Source: Caldisericaceae bacterium (GTDB taxonomy: Bacteria; Caldisericota; Caldisericia; Caldisericales; Caldisericaceae). From it: a stretch of 8,081 nucleotides of DNA. The stretch spans positions 1-8,081 of the forward strand of contig JALSNB010000277.1 of assembly GCA_026987225.1 (NCBI GenBank), read 5' to 3'. Positions 1 through 5,126 of the stretch are shown here, piece after piece (the first letter of the stretch is position 1; every line of letters starts with the position of its first letter). Under the pieces are notes generated by a model. That model was not told the origin of the DNA. It worked only from the letters and a program-made list of their open reading frames with translations, and made no database searches. A program made the position numbers and the translations under genes.

Positions 1-185
1 AACGTCACGACTCCGTAAACTTTTGACAGCGGCACGCCCGTTCGTTCCGCAATGTATTTCAGGACGTTTTCCGGAAGGTAACCGATCCTTTCCTGAGTCC
101 CGTGCAGTATCTGAATAAGAGAAGAAGGCGTGTTCCCCCACTTCCTAATCTCCATCTCAACTTGCGGATACTTTATTTTTTCCAT
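1..185 (-). CDS. NuoE/HydC-like [2Fe-2S] 24 kDa subunit of NADH dehydrogenase or NAD-linked hydrogenase (5' part only)
   Basis: This gene runs off the left edge and only its first 61 codons are present. The translation begins MEKIKYPQVEMEIRKWG and includes LIQILHGTQERIGYLPENVL and YIAERTGVPLSKVYGVVT. That is the helical N-terminal region of the complex I 24 kDa family, where a 'GYLP..al.yiA...g.p.s.vyGv.tF' block precedes the thioredoxin-like [2Fe-2S] domain. The four cluster-binding cysteines would lie beyond the edge and cannot be checked. The ATG at 183-185 is supported by GGAGG (minus strand, 195-199) nine bases upstream. In the family this subunit passes electrons between NADH/flavin and iron-sulfur partners in complex I, formate dehydrogenases or bifurcating [FeFe]-hydrogenases. 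The divergent DRTGG/ATPase genes and the Rex-like site favour the hydrogenase setting, but that is inference. Confidence 0.85.
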   Translation of the reverse strand, partial: MEKIKYPQVEMEIRKWGNTPSSLIQILHGTQERIGYLPENVLKYIAERTGVPLSKVYGVVT

Positions 186-201
186 TTTATCTTGCCTCCA
201 T

Positions 202-219
202 TAGTGAATATATTCACAC
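202..219. promoter_or_regulatory. Putative Rex (NADH/NAD+ sensor) operator
   Basis: The 18 bases TAGTGAATATATTCACAC match the published Rex consensus TTGTGAA-N4-TTCACAA at every fixed position except the second and last. The 14-base core GTGAATATATTCAC (204-217) is a perfect palindrome. It covers the predicted transcription start (about 218) of the leftward NuoE-like gene and lies just upstream of its Shine-Dalgarno. That is where a repressor would block initiation. Rex releases DNA when NADH is high and commonly controls NADH-reoxidising enzymes, which fits the adjacent product. No rex gene is in the window. Confidence 0.65.
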
Positions 220-224
220 TAAAC

Positions 225-252
225 ATTATAGCATATAAAATTCCAGTGTCAA
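225..252 (-). promoter_or_regulatory. Sigma-70/SigA-type promoter of the NuoE-like gene
   Basis: Read on the minus strand, a perfect -35 TTGACA (247-252) is followed after 16 bases by a perfect -10 TATAAT (225-230). The -10 is preceded by TGC, an extended -10. Predicted start is near 218, giving a leader of about 33 bases that contains the Rex-like palindrome and the Shine-Dalgarno. Such a strong core promoter makes sense if a repressor limits it. Confidence 0.8.
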
Positions 253-354
253 GTTGCAAAATAATTATACGATGAAATTTTGAAAAAAGCAATATATCAA
301 AACGCCTCTTTTGCTTTCAATTAGGTAAATTTTTCACTAATTGGCGAAAATCTC

Positions 355-383
355 TTGACTTTTTTCATAGGTATCTGTAAAAT
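355..383 (+). promoter_or_regulatory. Promoter of the DRTGG/ATPase unit
   Basis: TTGACT (355-360, 5/6 consensus) and TAAAAT (378-383, 5/6) are separated by 17 bases. The predicted start is near 390, giving a leader of about 20 bases before the GTG at 411. It diverges from the NuoE-like promoter, with roughly 100 AT-rich bases between the two -35 boxes. Confidence 0.6.
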
Positions 384-410
384 AATATTGGAAATATCGA
401 GAGGCAAAAA

Positions 411-776
411 GTGAAATTAAAAACAATTATCGAACTTACGGGTGCGGAAATTTTGAGTGAGGGGAGCAAAGCGGATTTTGAAATAAAGTATGCGTTTGCC
501 GCAGACTTAATGAGCGATACGCTTTTTATGGTAAGCAGGGAAGAAGAACCGGTTTTACTGATCTCGGGCGTGACAAATCCCTCTGTTATACGGACTGCCG
601 TGATACTCGACATTCCTGCGGTACTCATCGTAAGGGGTAAGAACGTGCCTGACGAAACAGTGGAAATGGCATCGGACAACGGCATTGTTCTGCTCAGGAC
701 GCATCACATCATGTTTACGACTTGCGGCATACTGTATTCCGCAGGCATGCGCGGGGCACCGTGGAAAGAAAAGTAA
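411..776 (+). CDS. DRTGG domain-containing protein (121 aa)
   Basis: This small, apparently cytoplasmic protein has no signal peptide or membrane segment and consists almost entirely of one DRTGG-type domain. The diagnostic stretch is residues 30-75: AADLMSDTLFMV, then LLISGVTNPSVIRTAVILDI, then AVLIVRGK. In stand-alone members of the family a '[GA].DLMSDvLa' block is followed by 'TGltnpQviRTaemldi' and 'vfvRGK'. A C-terminal piece (GILYSAGM, near residue 106) matches the usual 'cGiLY.aGl' end. DRTGG domains also occur in phosphotransacetylase-like proteins and are thought to be ligand-binding; no reaction is established for the stand-alone form. The GTG start has GAGAGG at 399-404, six bases upstream. 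The gene overlaps the start of the downstream ATPase gene, indicating translational coupling. Similar genes recur beside NAD-linked [FeFe]-hydrogenase genes in anaerobes, consistent with the divergent NuoE-like gene. Confidence 0.8.
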   Translation: MKLKTIIELTGAEILSEGSKADFEIKYAFAADLMSDTLFMVSREEEPVLLISGVTNPSVIRTAVILDIPAVLIVRGKNVPDETVEMASDNGIVLLRTHHIMFTTCGILYSAGMRGAPWKEK

Positions 777-1603
777 AAAAGGTTTTTGAGTTTTTTGTAA
801 AGGGCGAGGACTTTCGGCACCTCGGAGACGCAACGCTTTACATAAAGAAAACGCTCGAGCGGTTTTTTGAAAACGATAATTGCTTCAAAAATACGGAGTT
901 TCACAGCAATAAGGATTTTTTGCGCAGGCTTGGTATCTGTATGTACGAAACGGAATCGAACATAGTAATCCATGCAACAAACGGAGGTGTCAAGGTGATG
1001 CTCTGCTGCGACAGGATCCGTGTCGTGACGGTTGACGAAGGCCCGGGCATTCGTTCCCTGATAAGCGCTTTCACTCCAGGTTTTTCAACTGCATCGGACC
1101 TTGCAAGGGCACACGGCTTCGGTGCGGGTATCGGGCTCAATAACATTCAAAAGCTCGCCGACTTTTTTGTCATTGTTTCACGGGCAAACGAAAATACAAA
1201 GTCAATGTTTGAGATATGGAGGAATTGTGCCGAGCATGACGAAAGGAGGGTTGCAATGAAAATAAAAAATATCGTTAACAAATTGGGGCTTGAAATCCTT
1301 ACCAAAAGGATAAATCTCGAAAAGGAAGTAGCGGATGCGTATGCCTGCGACCTGCTGAGTAATGTTTTGTCCAAAGCACGAGAGGAAACGGCGTGGCTCA
1401 CCGTTCAGACGCATCTCAACATCGTTGGGGTTGCAAGTATAAAGAGGGTGCCTATTATCATAATAACGGAAGGAAACAGCGTGCCGGAGGAAACTGTGAG
1501 AAAAGCGGAAGAAAACAAAATACTCATTGCACGCGCAAAGGAGGATACGTTCGAGCTGTCGGGCAAACTTTACAATTTGTTCGATGAGGAAGGGTGCAAA
1601 TAA
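761..1603 (+). CDS. GHKL (anti-sigma/histidine-kinase-like) ATPase fused to a DRTGG-like domain (280 aa)
   Basis: Two proteins usually encoded separately are joined in one frame here. Residues 1-155 form a GHKL ATPase: N box ETESN (63-67), G1 box DEGPGI (92-97) and G2 box GFGAGIGL (119-126). There is no phosphoacceptor His domain, so it resembles anti-sigma regulators/serine kinases rather than full sensor kinases. Residues 166-280 are a second DRTGG-like domain (AYACDLLSNVLSKA, then IIITEGNSVPEETVRKAEE, then GKLYNL), parallel in layout to the preceding gene's product. The GTG at 761 is chosen because MERKVKKVFEFFVKGEDF matches the family's usual beginning. Frame-open sequence extends to a TTG at 722, but that adds 13 arginine-rich residues read from the upstream gene's codons. 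The start lies inside the upstream gene (16-base overlap) with only a weak GGGG nearby, suggesting coupling. The ATPase may phosphorylate or bind a DRTGG partner; that is conjecture. Confidence 0.75.
   Translation: MERKVKKVFEFFVKGEDFRHLGDATLYIKKTLERFFENDNCFKNTEFHSNKDFLRRLGICMYETESNIVIHATNGGVKVMLCCDRIRVVTVDEGPGIRSLISAFTPGFSTASDLARAHGFGAGIGLNNIQKLADFFVIVSRANENTKSMFEIWRNCAEHDERRVAMKIKNIVNKLGLEILTKRINLEKEVADAYACDLLSNVLSKAREETAWLTVQTHLNIVGVASIKRVPIIIITEGNSVPEETVRKAEENKILIARAKEDTFELSGKLYNLFDEEGCK
1245..1250 (+). promoter_or_regulatory. Strong internal ribosome binding site within the ATPase-DRTGG fusion
   Basis: AAAGGAGGG followed by TTGCA and ATG gives near-ideal complementarity and spacing. It decides the internal start at 1256. 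In the fused reading the same bases encode E-R-R-V-A-M, the linker between the two domains. Confidence 0.75.
1256..1603 (+). CDS. Possible independently translated DRTGG-like protein (115 aa, internal start)
   Basis: Within the fused frame, ATG 1256 is preceded five bases upstream by GGAGGG (1245-1250), among the strongest Shine-Dalgarno sites in the window. The product would begin MKIKNIVNKLGLEIL, which lines up with the natural start of the first DRTGG protein (MKLKTIIELTGAEIL). In related loci the ATPase and this DRTGG protein are normally separate. This start is therefore likely still active, either alongside a fusion protein or because the fusion is only an in-frame readthrough. It is the same DNA as the C-terminal third of the fused gene, and expression cannot be judged from sequence. 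Confidence 0.5.
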   Translation: MKIKNIVNKLGLEILTKRINLEKEVADAYACDLLSNVLSKAREETAWLTVQTHLNIVGVASIKRVPIIIITEGNSVPEETVRKAEENKILIARAKEDTFELSGKLYNLFDEEGCK

Positions 1604-1613
1604 CTTTCTTACG

Positions 1614-1650
1614 AAAAAATGTCCTATTAGTACCAGGTACCAATAGGACA
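1614..1650 (-). terminator. Perfect-arm hairpin with the U-tract on the minus strand
   Basis: TGTCCTATT (1620-1628) pairs perfectly with AATAGGACA (1642-1650). Inside, GTACC and GGTAC flank one base, so GTA/TAC can extend the stem beyond one A-C mismatch. On the plus strand the hairpin is followed by AAAATGGG, which is poor for termination. On the minus strand it is followed by six T (complement of 1614-1619), the form of an intrinsic terminator for leftward transcription. No leftward gene ends here. It could stop antisense transcription into the DRTGG/ATPase unit or act as a 3'-end stabilising stem. Confidence 0.45.
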
Positions 1651-1689
1651 AAATGGGCTTTCGGATTTTATTTTTCGGAAAAACTCCGT

Positions 1690-1695
1690 TATAAT
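1690..1695 (+). promoter_or_regulatory. Probable -10 box for the lipoprotein gene
   Basis: A perfect TATAAT lies 35 bases before the ATG, placing the start near 1702. The -35 region is poor: TTTATT at 1667-1672 has correct spacing but a weak match. A small palindrome (AATTTG-TATG-CAAATT, 1693-1708) overlaps the predicted start. Translation signal GAGGGGGTGA (1718-1727) is strong. Confidence 0.45.
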
Positions 1696-1730
1696 TTGTA
1701 TGCAAATTATATTTGATGAGGGGGTGAAGT

Positions 1731-2666
1731 ATGAAGAAAATTATTATTCTTTTGCTTGTTGTTACTCTTTCAGCATTTCTTTTTGCGGGTTGCGGCGGAG
1801 GGGGTTCGAATTCGTCTGCTCCGCAACCGAAACCTAAGACAGGTTCCGTTACCGTTATTGTAAAAGACAGTGACGGCAATGCGCTTTCGGGTGTATCCGT
1901 CAGCATGGGCACGCTTTCCGGCATGACGAACGAGAGCGGTGAATATGCCTTTAAGGGCGTAAAGCCCGGGAATTACACTTTGAAGGCATCAAAAGACGGA
2001 TACGAAAACTCCGAAAAAGACATTGCCCTGAAAGAAGGAGACAATCTCTCAGTAACGCTCGTTATGAAGAAAAAAGCGGCGCCCGAAGAGATGAAAGACT
2101 ATTCCAAGGTGAAGAGTTACAAATTGGTTATGGAAATGACTTCCGGAAATAACAAATCGGGGAAATTCATTTTGATTCGTGACGATTACGGCAAAAAACA
2201 GCATCTCATAGTTTACAATCCGGACGGGGGGAAAGAGGCGGAAATATACGTTGTAGGCGACAAGGCAAAGATATTTTCCGGCGGCAAATGGATGGAAGTT
2301 CCGTCATCTCAGATCAGCATGCTTTCCGATCAGTATCTCGGTTTTGCCGGCTCCTTGATTAACGAACTGAGAAAAAATTACAACGAGTCTATAAAAACGC
2401 CTGTAGGCTCTGTTTCTTACGGTATAAAAAGAATGGGTGAAGAAAGCGTCAACGGATACTCCTGCACGAAATACCGTTTCAAAAGCAAGGAGAGCACCTC
2501 GTCTGGCTCGACAAGCGGAACGGCCGATATATGGATTATTAACAGCGGCCCATACAAAGGGTATGCGACACGCATCGTAATGACGTCCGCTACGAATGGC
2601 AAAACGGAAACGTGGACGATTAACTTTACGGATTTCGGAAAGGATATGGGAATTAAACTTCCTTAA
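1731..2666 (+). CDS. Lipoprotein with carboxypeptidase regulatory-like domain and LolA/DUF4412-like C-terminal part (311 aa)
   Basis: This is a predicted exported, lipid-anchored protein. Residues 2-3 are Lys, 4-18 are hydrophobic, and a lipobox-like L-F-A-G-C ends at Cys21. A Gly/Ser/Pro-rich tether (22-37) follows. Residues 38-113 form a transthyretin-like beta sandwich of the carboxypeptidase-regulatory/CnaB kind, with the signature VKDSDGNALSGVSV, the turn TNESGEYAFKGVKPGNYTLKA and then KDGY. Residues 118-311 repeat patterns of LolA/DUF4412-type domains: YSKVKSYKLVMEM, a 'Y...g....iy..gdkakif..gkWmevp' run, and a C-terminal 'VNGYSCTKYRF' plus 'ADIWI' segment. This resembles outer-surface proteins that bind lipid or hydrophobic ligands, but no ligand is indicated. 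The start has AGGGGGTGA eight bases or fewer upstream. It appears monocistronic, convergent with gpmA and ended by the shared terminator. Confidence 0.7.
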   Translation: MKKIIILLLVVTLSAFLFAGCGGGGSNSSAPQPKPKTGSVTVIVKDSDGNALSGVSVSMGTLSGMTNESGEYAFKGVKPGNYTLKASKDGYENSEKDIALKEGDNLSVTLVMKKKAAPEEMKDYSKVKSYKLVMEMTSGNNKSGKFILIRDDYGKKQHLIVYNPDGGKEAEIYVVGDKAKIFSGGKWMEVPSSQISMLSDQYLGFAGSLINELRKNYNESIKTPVGSVSYGIKRMGEESVNGYSCTKYRFKSKESTSSGSTSGTADIWIINSGPYKGYATRIVMTSATNGKTETWTINFTDFGKDMGIKLP

Positions 2667-2676
2667 AAATTAAAAT

Positions 2677-2700
2677 AGGGGCGGGGGAATCCGCCCTGTT
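2677..2700. terminator. Bidirectional intrinsic terminator between the lipoprotein gene and gpmA
   Basis: GGGCGG (2679-2684) pairs with CCGCCC (2691-2696) around a six-base loop. The plus-strand side continues TGTTATTT; the minus-strand side continues into TATTTTAATTTTT. It lies between the stop at 2666 and the convergent stop at 2703 and can serve both genes. The T-tract is better for the leftward gpmA transcript. Confidence 0.75.
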
Positions 2701-2702
2701 AT

Positions 2703-3449
2703 TTACTTTGCTTCGGCCTGCTTTGCGACTTTTTCCTGCTGCTTTTTAACGTATTCCGGGTCCGCAAGGTAGTAGTGTTTTATTGGCTTGAGGTTTTCGT
2801 CAAGTTCGTAAACGAGCGGTATGCCCGTGGGTATGTTGAGGTTCGGAATGTCCTTGTCCGATATGTTGTCAAGGTATTTTACAAGCGCCCTGAGGCTGTT
2901 TCCGTGTGCCGCAATGATCACCCTTTTCCCGGATTTTACGGCAGGCGCAATCGTTTCGTGCCAGTAGGGAAGCATTCTTTCAACGGTATCTTTGAGGCAC
3001 TCGGTAAGCGGAATTTCGTCTTCCTTTAAGTCCTTGTAACGCGGGTCGTGCCCGGGCCATCTCGGATCGTCTTTTGTAAGCGCAGGTGGCCTTACGTCGT
3101 AGCTTCTCCTCCAGAGATGCACCTGCTCCTCGCCTAATTTTTTTGCGGTTTCCGCTTTGTTCAGCCCTTGCAGGGCGCCGTAGTGCCTTTCGTTGAGACG
3201 CCAGCTCTTGTAGTCAGGAATCCATAACTGATCGAGCTCTTCAAGCGCTATGTAAAGTGTTTTTATTGCGCGTTTCAAAACGGAAGTGTACGCAACGTCA
3301 AATTGAAAACCTTCTTTTTTCAAAGTTTTTCCTGCGTTATGCGCCTCTTCCACTCCGCGCTCCGTTAAATCCACATCCGTCCAACCCGTGAACCTGTTTT
3401 CTTTATTCCACACGCTTTCTCCGTGCCTTAAAAGAACTATTTTATACAT
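2703..3449 (-). CDS. gpmA: 2,3-bisphosphoglycerate-dependent phosphoglycerate mutase (248 aa)
   Basis: This enzyme interconverts 3- and 2-phosphoglycerate in glycolysis and gluconeogenesis through a phosphohistidine intermediate, in the cytoplasm. Visible family signatures are the RHG motif LLRHGESVWN with catalytic His9, FTGWTDVDLTERG (20-32), Arg60 in SVLKRA, proton-donor Glu87 in LNERHYGALQG, and the second His182 in AHGNSLRALVKYL. Length 248 is the normal size of bacterial GpmA (about 250). The ATG at 3447-3449 is preferred. The frame stays open upstream to about 3689, but that stretch is AT-rich, resembles no protein and would bury the conserved MYKIVLLRHG start. GGCGGTGA sits just before ATG 3449. 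The C-terminal tail is Lys/Gln/Ala-rich, as is common. The gene is transcribed away from the divergent ROK regulator. Confidence 0.97.
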   Translation of the reverse strand: MYKIVLLRHGESVWNKENRFTGWTDVDLTERGVEEAHNAGKTLKKEGFQFDVAYTSVLKRAIKTLYIALEELDQLWIPDYKSWRLNERHYGALQGLNKAETAKKLGEEQVHLWRRSYDVRPPALTKDDPRWPGHDPRYKDLKEDEIPLTECLKDTVERMLPYWHETIAPAVKSGKRVIIAAHGNSLRALVKYLDNISDKDIPNLNIPTGIPLVYELDENLKPIKHYYLADPEYVKKQQEKVAKQAEAK

Positions 3450-3483
3450 TCTTTCACCGCCTTTCCCAAATTTTTTATTGAGT

Positions 3484-3513
3484 ATAATATAACCGTGTGC
3501 GAATTTTTTGCAA
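3484..3513 (-). promoter_or_regulatory. Possible gpmA promoter
   Basis: On the minus strand TTGCAA (complement of 3508-3513) is followed by TATATT (3486-3491, spacer 16) or TATTAT (3484-3489, spacer 18). Predicted start is 27-30 bases before the Shine-Dalgarno/ATG region. The -35 is only a partial match, so this is tentative. Confidence 0.4.
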
Positions 3514-3710
3514 CAGAACAAAAATTGTTCCCTTTCAACCGCGAAATTTTCCGGACGCTCCCTATTATTTGGTTTAATTGAAAATATACAAAATGCAATA
3601 AATATGATAAAAGTTCTTTTAATATAAGAACGAATGAGCGTTTTTAAATTTACTAACTTATTAAAAGTATTCACAATGTAGATGAACAAATGATTTTATT
3701 CGAATATTTA
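3514..3710. other. AT-rich intergenic DNA between divergent gpmA and ROK promoters
   Basis: No convincing gene is seen here. The minus-strand frame continuous with gpmA is open but reads like translated AT-rich spacer (I/F/N/K-rich, no ribosome site). A small perfect hairpin, GTTCTT (3613-3618) with AAGAAC (3626-3631), is followed on the minus strand by a T-rich stretch. No direct repeats of note were found. Confidence 0.5.
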
Positions 3711-3738
3711 TTGACAGGATTTAAAATTAAATTATAAT
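3711..3738 (+). promoter_or_regulatory. Consensus SigA-type promoter of the ROK regulator
   Basis: Perfect TTGACA (3711-3716) and perfect TATAAT (3733-3738) are separated by 16 bases. The start is expected near 3745, giving an unusually long leader of about 124 bases before ATG 3869. Most of that leader is taken up by a long inverted repeat. A consensus promoter on a regulator gene suggests strong downstream control, possibly autorepression. Confidence 0.8.
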
Positions 3739-3755
3739 ATGATTTCTAAAGGAAG

Positions 3756-3811
3756 AGGTTTGTCCGAGGGAAAAGTATCGATTTACGTATTACTATTTTC
3801 CTCGCAAACCT
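3756..3811 (+). promoter_or_regulatory. Long imperfect stem-loop (or dyad operator) in the ROK gene leader
   Basis: AGGTTTG (3756-3762) pairs with CAAACCT (3805-3811), CGAGG (3765-3769) with CCTCG (3800-3804), AAAA (3771-3774) with TTTT (3796-3799) and GTA (3775-3777) with TAC (3791-3793). Short bulges separate these blocks: two bases TC, one G, and TA on the other arm. The loop holds a TACGTA palindrome. The structure begins about 11 bases after the predicted start and ends about 40 bases before the Shine-Dalgarno. No T-run follows on either strand, so it is not an ordinary terminator. It does not match a riboswitch class I recognise. Candidate roles are an autoregulatory operator, an RNA stabilising stem or a ligand-responsive leader. 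Confidence 0.5.
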
Positions 3812-3868
3812 TAATAAAATGCAAAATATAAAATTTTAGCGGTGATGCCGCAGAAGGGGGAAAGTTTA

Positions 3869-5044
3869 ATGAAGGGTAAAAACCAAGGTAGTTTGAGAGA
3901 AGAAAACACCTCGGTAATTTTGAGAGTACTGAGGTCGCAGCCCGGTCTGTGCAGGGCTGACATTGCGAGGATATGCGGGCTTACTCCGCCGACCGTTTCG
4001 CGCCTTATTGGGTTCATGATAGACAGAGGGCTCATCAAGGAGAAGAAGCATAAAACGGACAGAATCGGCAGGAGGCCAATAGGGCTTTATTTTAACGGCG
4101 GCGGTTATTACATCGTAGGGCTGAGCCTTACCCAAAACGAGGTGAAAGGCATCCTTGCAGACCTGAACGGAAAAATCGTTAAAGAAGATAAAATTTCTAT
4201 TAACGGCAAAACGTTCGGAAAAAATGACCTTTCAAAAGTCGTAAAGCTCGTTAAATCCCTCATCAAAAGAAGAGGCAAGAGAAACATCATCGGCGTCGGC
4301 TTTGCATCGCCAGGTATCGTGTCAACGGACGACGGAACCGTCGTAAACGTTCCGCACTTTCCGAAGTTCAAAAACGTTCCGGTAAAAAGCGTTTTTGAAA
4401 AAGAACTCCTTTTGAGAACCGTTGTTGCAAACGATGCCAGTGCCGAAGCGGTTGCCGAGCAGTATTTCGGTAAAGGTGAAGGCGTTTCGGATTTCGTTTT
4501 GCTCCATGCGGGCGACGGAATCGGAATGGGCATTGTGCTGAACGGCGAACTTTACTCGGGCAATTTCGGTGTTTCGGGTGAAGTAGGGCACATATCGATT
4601 GACATAAAGAACGGAAAGAAGTGCGAATGCGGAAACAGGGGTTGCGTTGAACTCTATTCCGGATTGGACGCGCTGCTTAACGATGCGTCCGCTCTGCTCA
4701 AAAAGAAAGTTCAGTCGATAGATGACTTAACGAAGCTTGCAGGCAAAAAGAACAAAAAGTTATTAAGCCTTCTCAAAGAGAGGGGAGAGCTGCTCGGCTA
4801 CGCAATGGTTAACGTCGTGAATCTGCTTGCCCCGCAAAAAATCATCGTGACAGGCGAACTTTCCGCACTTTACGAAGAGTTTGTCAAGCCGATGAAGGAA
4901 GTTGTGGATAAATATTCCTTCTACGGTGTGGGCAAAGAAATTTCTCTTGAGCTTTCCGAAATTAAGGAAAATTCCGTGCCTTTCGCCGCCGCCGCAATGG
5001 TGCTCAGGGAATTCCTGCAAAATCCTTACGCATTCCTTCCGTAA
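3869..5044 (+). CDS. ROK-family transcriptional regulator (NagC/XylR type, 391 aa)
   Basis: This is a DNA-binding repressor with a sugar-kinase-like sensing domain. The N-terminal winged helix-turn-helix covers about residues 13-70: SVILRVLRSQPGLCRADIAR, then GLTPPTVSRLIGFMIDRGLI, then the wing RIGRRPIGL. The ROK fold follows: FASPGIV (145-151), VANDASAEAVAEQYFGKG with the ND pair at 188-189, and GDGIGMGIVLNGELYSG (215-231). The zinc-binding ROK signature is GH...CECGNRGC, with His241 and Cys252, 254 and 259. The first phosphate motif, normally DxGGTxxx, reads GLSLTQNEVKG and is degenerate, arguing for a regulator rather than an active kinase. ATG 3869 is chosen because GAAGGGGG lies about eight bases upstream; the in-frame GTG at 3842 lacks a ribosome site. 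Length is typical. The effector is probably a sugar or sugar phosphate but cannot be named. Neighbouring gpmA offers a glycolytic context only. Confidence 0.93.
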   Translation: MKGKNQGSLREENTSVILRVLRSQPGLCRADIARICGLTPPTVSRLIGFMIDRGLIKEKKHKTDRIGRRPIGLYFNGGGYYIVGLSLTQNEVKGILADLNGKIVKEDKISINGKTFGKNDLSKVVKLVKSLIKRRGKRNIIGVGFASPGIVSTDDGTVVNVPHFPKFKNVPVKSVFEKELLLRTVVANDASAEAVAEQYFGKGEGVSDFVLLHAGDGIGMGIVLNGELYSGNFGVSGEVGHISIDIKNGKKCECGNRGCVELYSGLDALLNDASALLKKKVQSIDDLTKLAGKKNKKLLSLLKERGELLGYAMVNVVNLLAPQKIIVTGELSALYEEFVKPMKEVVDKYSFYGVGKEISLELSEIKENSVPFAAAAMVLREFLQNPYAFLP

Positions 5045-5055
5045 AGAATTTAACC

Positions 5056-5085
5056 GGGTGCCTTTTAAAGGGCACCCTTTCTTTT
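5056..5085 (+). terminator. Intrinsic terminator after the ROK gene
   Basis: GGGTGCC (5056-5062) pairs with GGCACCC (5071-5077), followed by TTTCTTTTT. It lies 12 bases after the ROK stop codon and separates that gene from the carboxyltransferase. Confidence 0.92.
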
Positions 5086-5126
5086 TATCAGTTATTGTGA
5101 AATAAATCATTTTTAAACGGTTCTAC

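Noticed and set aside
722..760. TTG start at 722 for the ATPase-DRTGG gene
   Set aside because: It adds 13 Arg/His-rich residues from the upstream gene's out-of-frame codons. GTG 761 matches the family start.
1202..1924. A 240-residue minus-strand reading frame across the DRTGG domain, spacer and lipoprotein start
   Set aside because: It is antisense to two well-supported genes, spans their intergenic region, and its composition (F/I/R/H-rich) resembles no protein family.
3450..3689. An 80-residue in-frame N-terminal extension of gpmA
   Set aside because: It is translated AT-rich intergenic DNA with no ribosome site. The family begins at MYKIVLLRHG, and a good Shine-Dalgarno precedes ATG 3449.
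3756..3811. Reading the ROK leader stem as an intrinsic terminator or known riboswitch
   Set aside because: No T-tract follows on either strand, and no conserved riboswitch core was recognised.
3842..3868. GTG start at 3842 for the ROK gene
   Set aside because: No ribosome site precedes it, while the purine-rich GAAGGGGGAAAG just downstream is ideally placed for ATG 3869.
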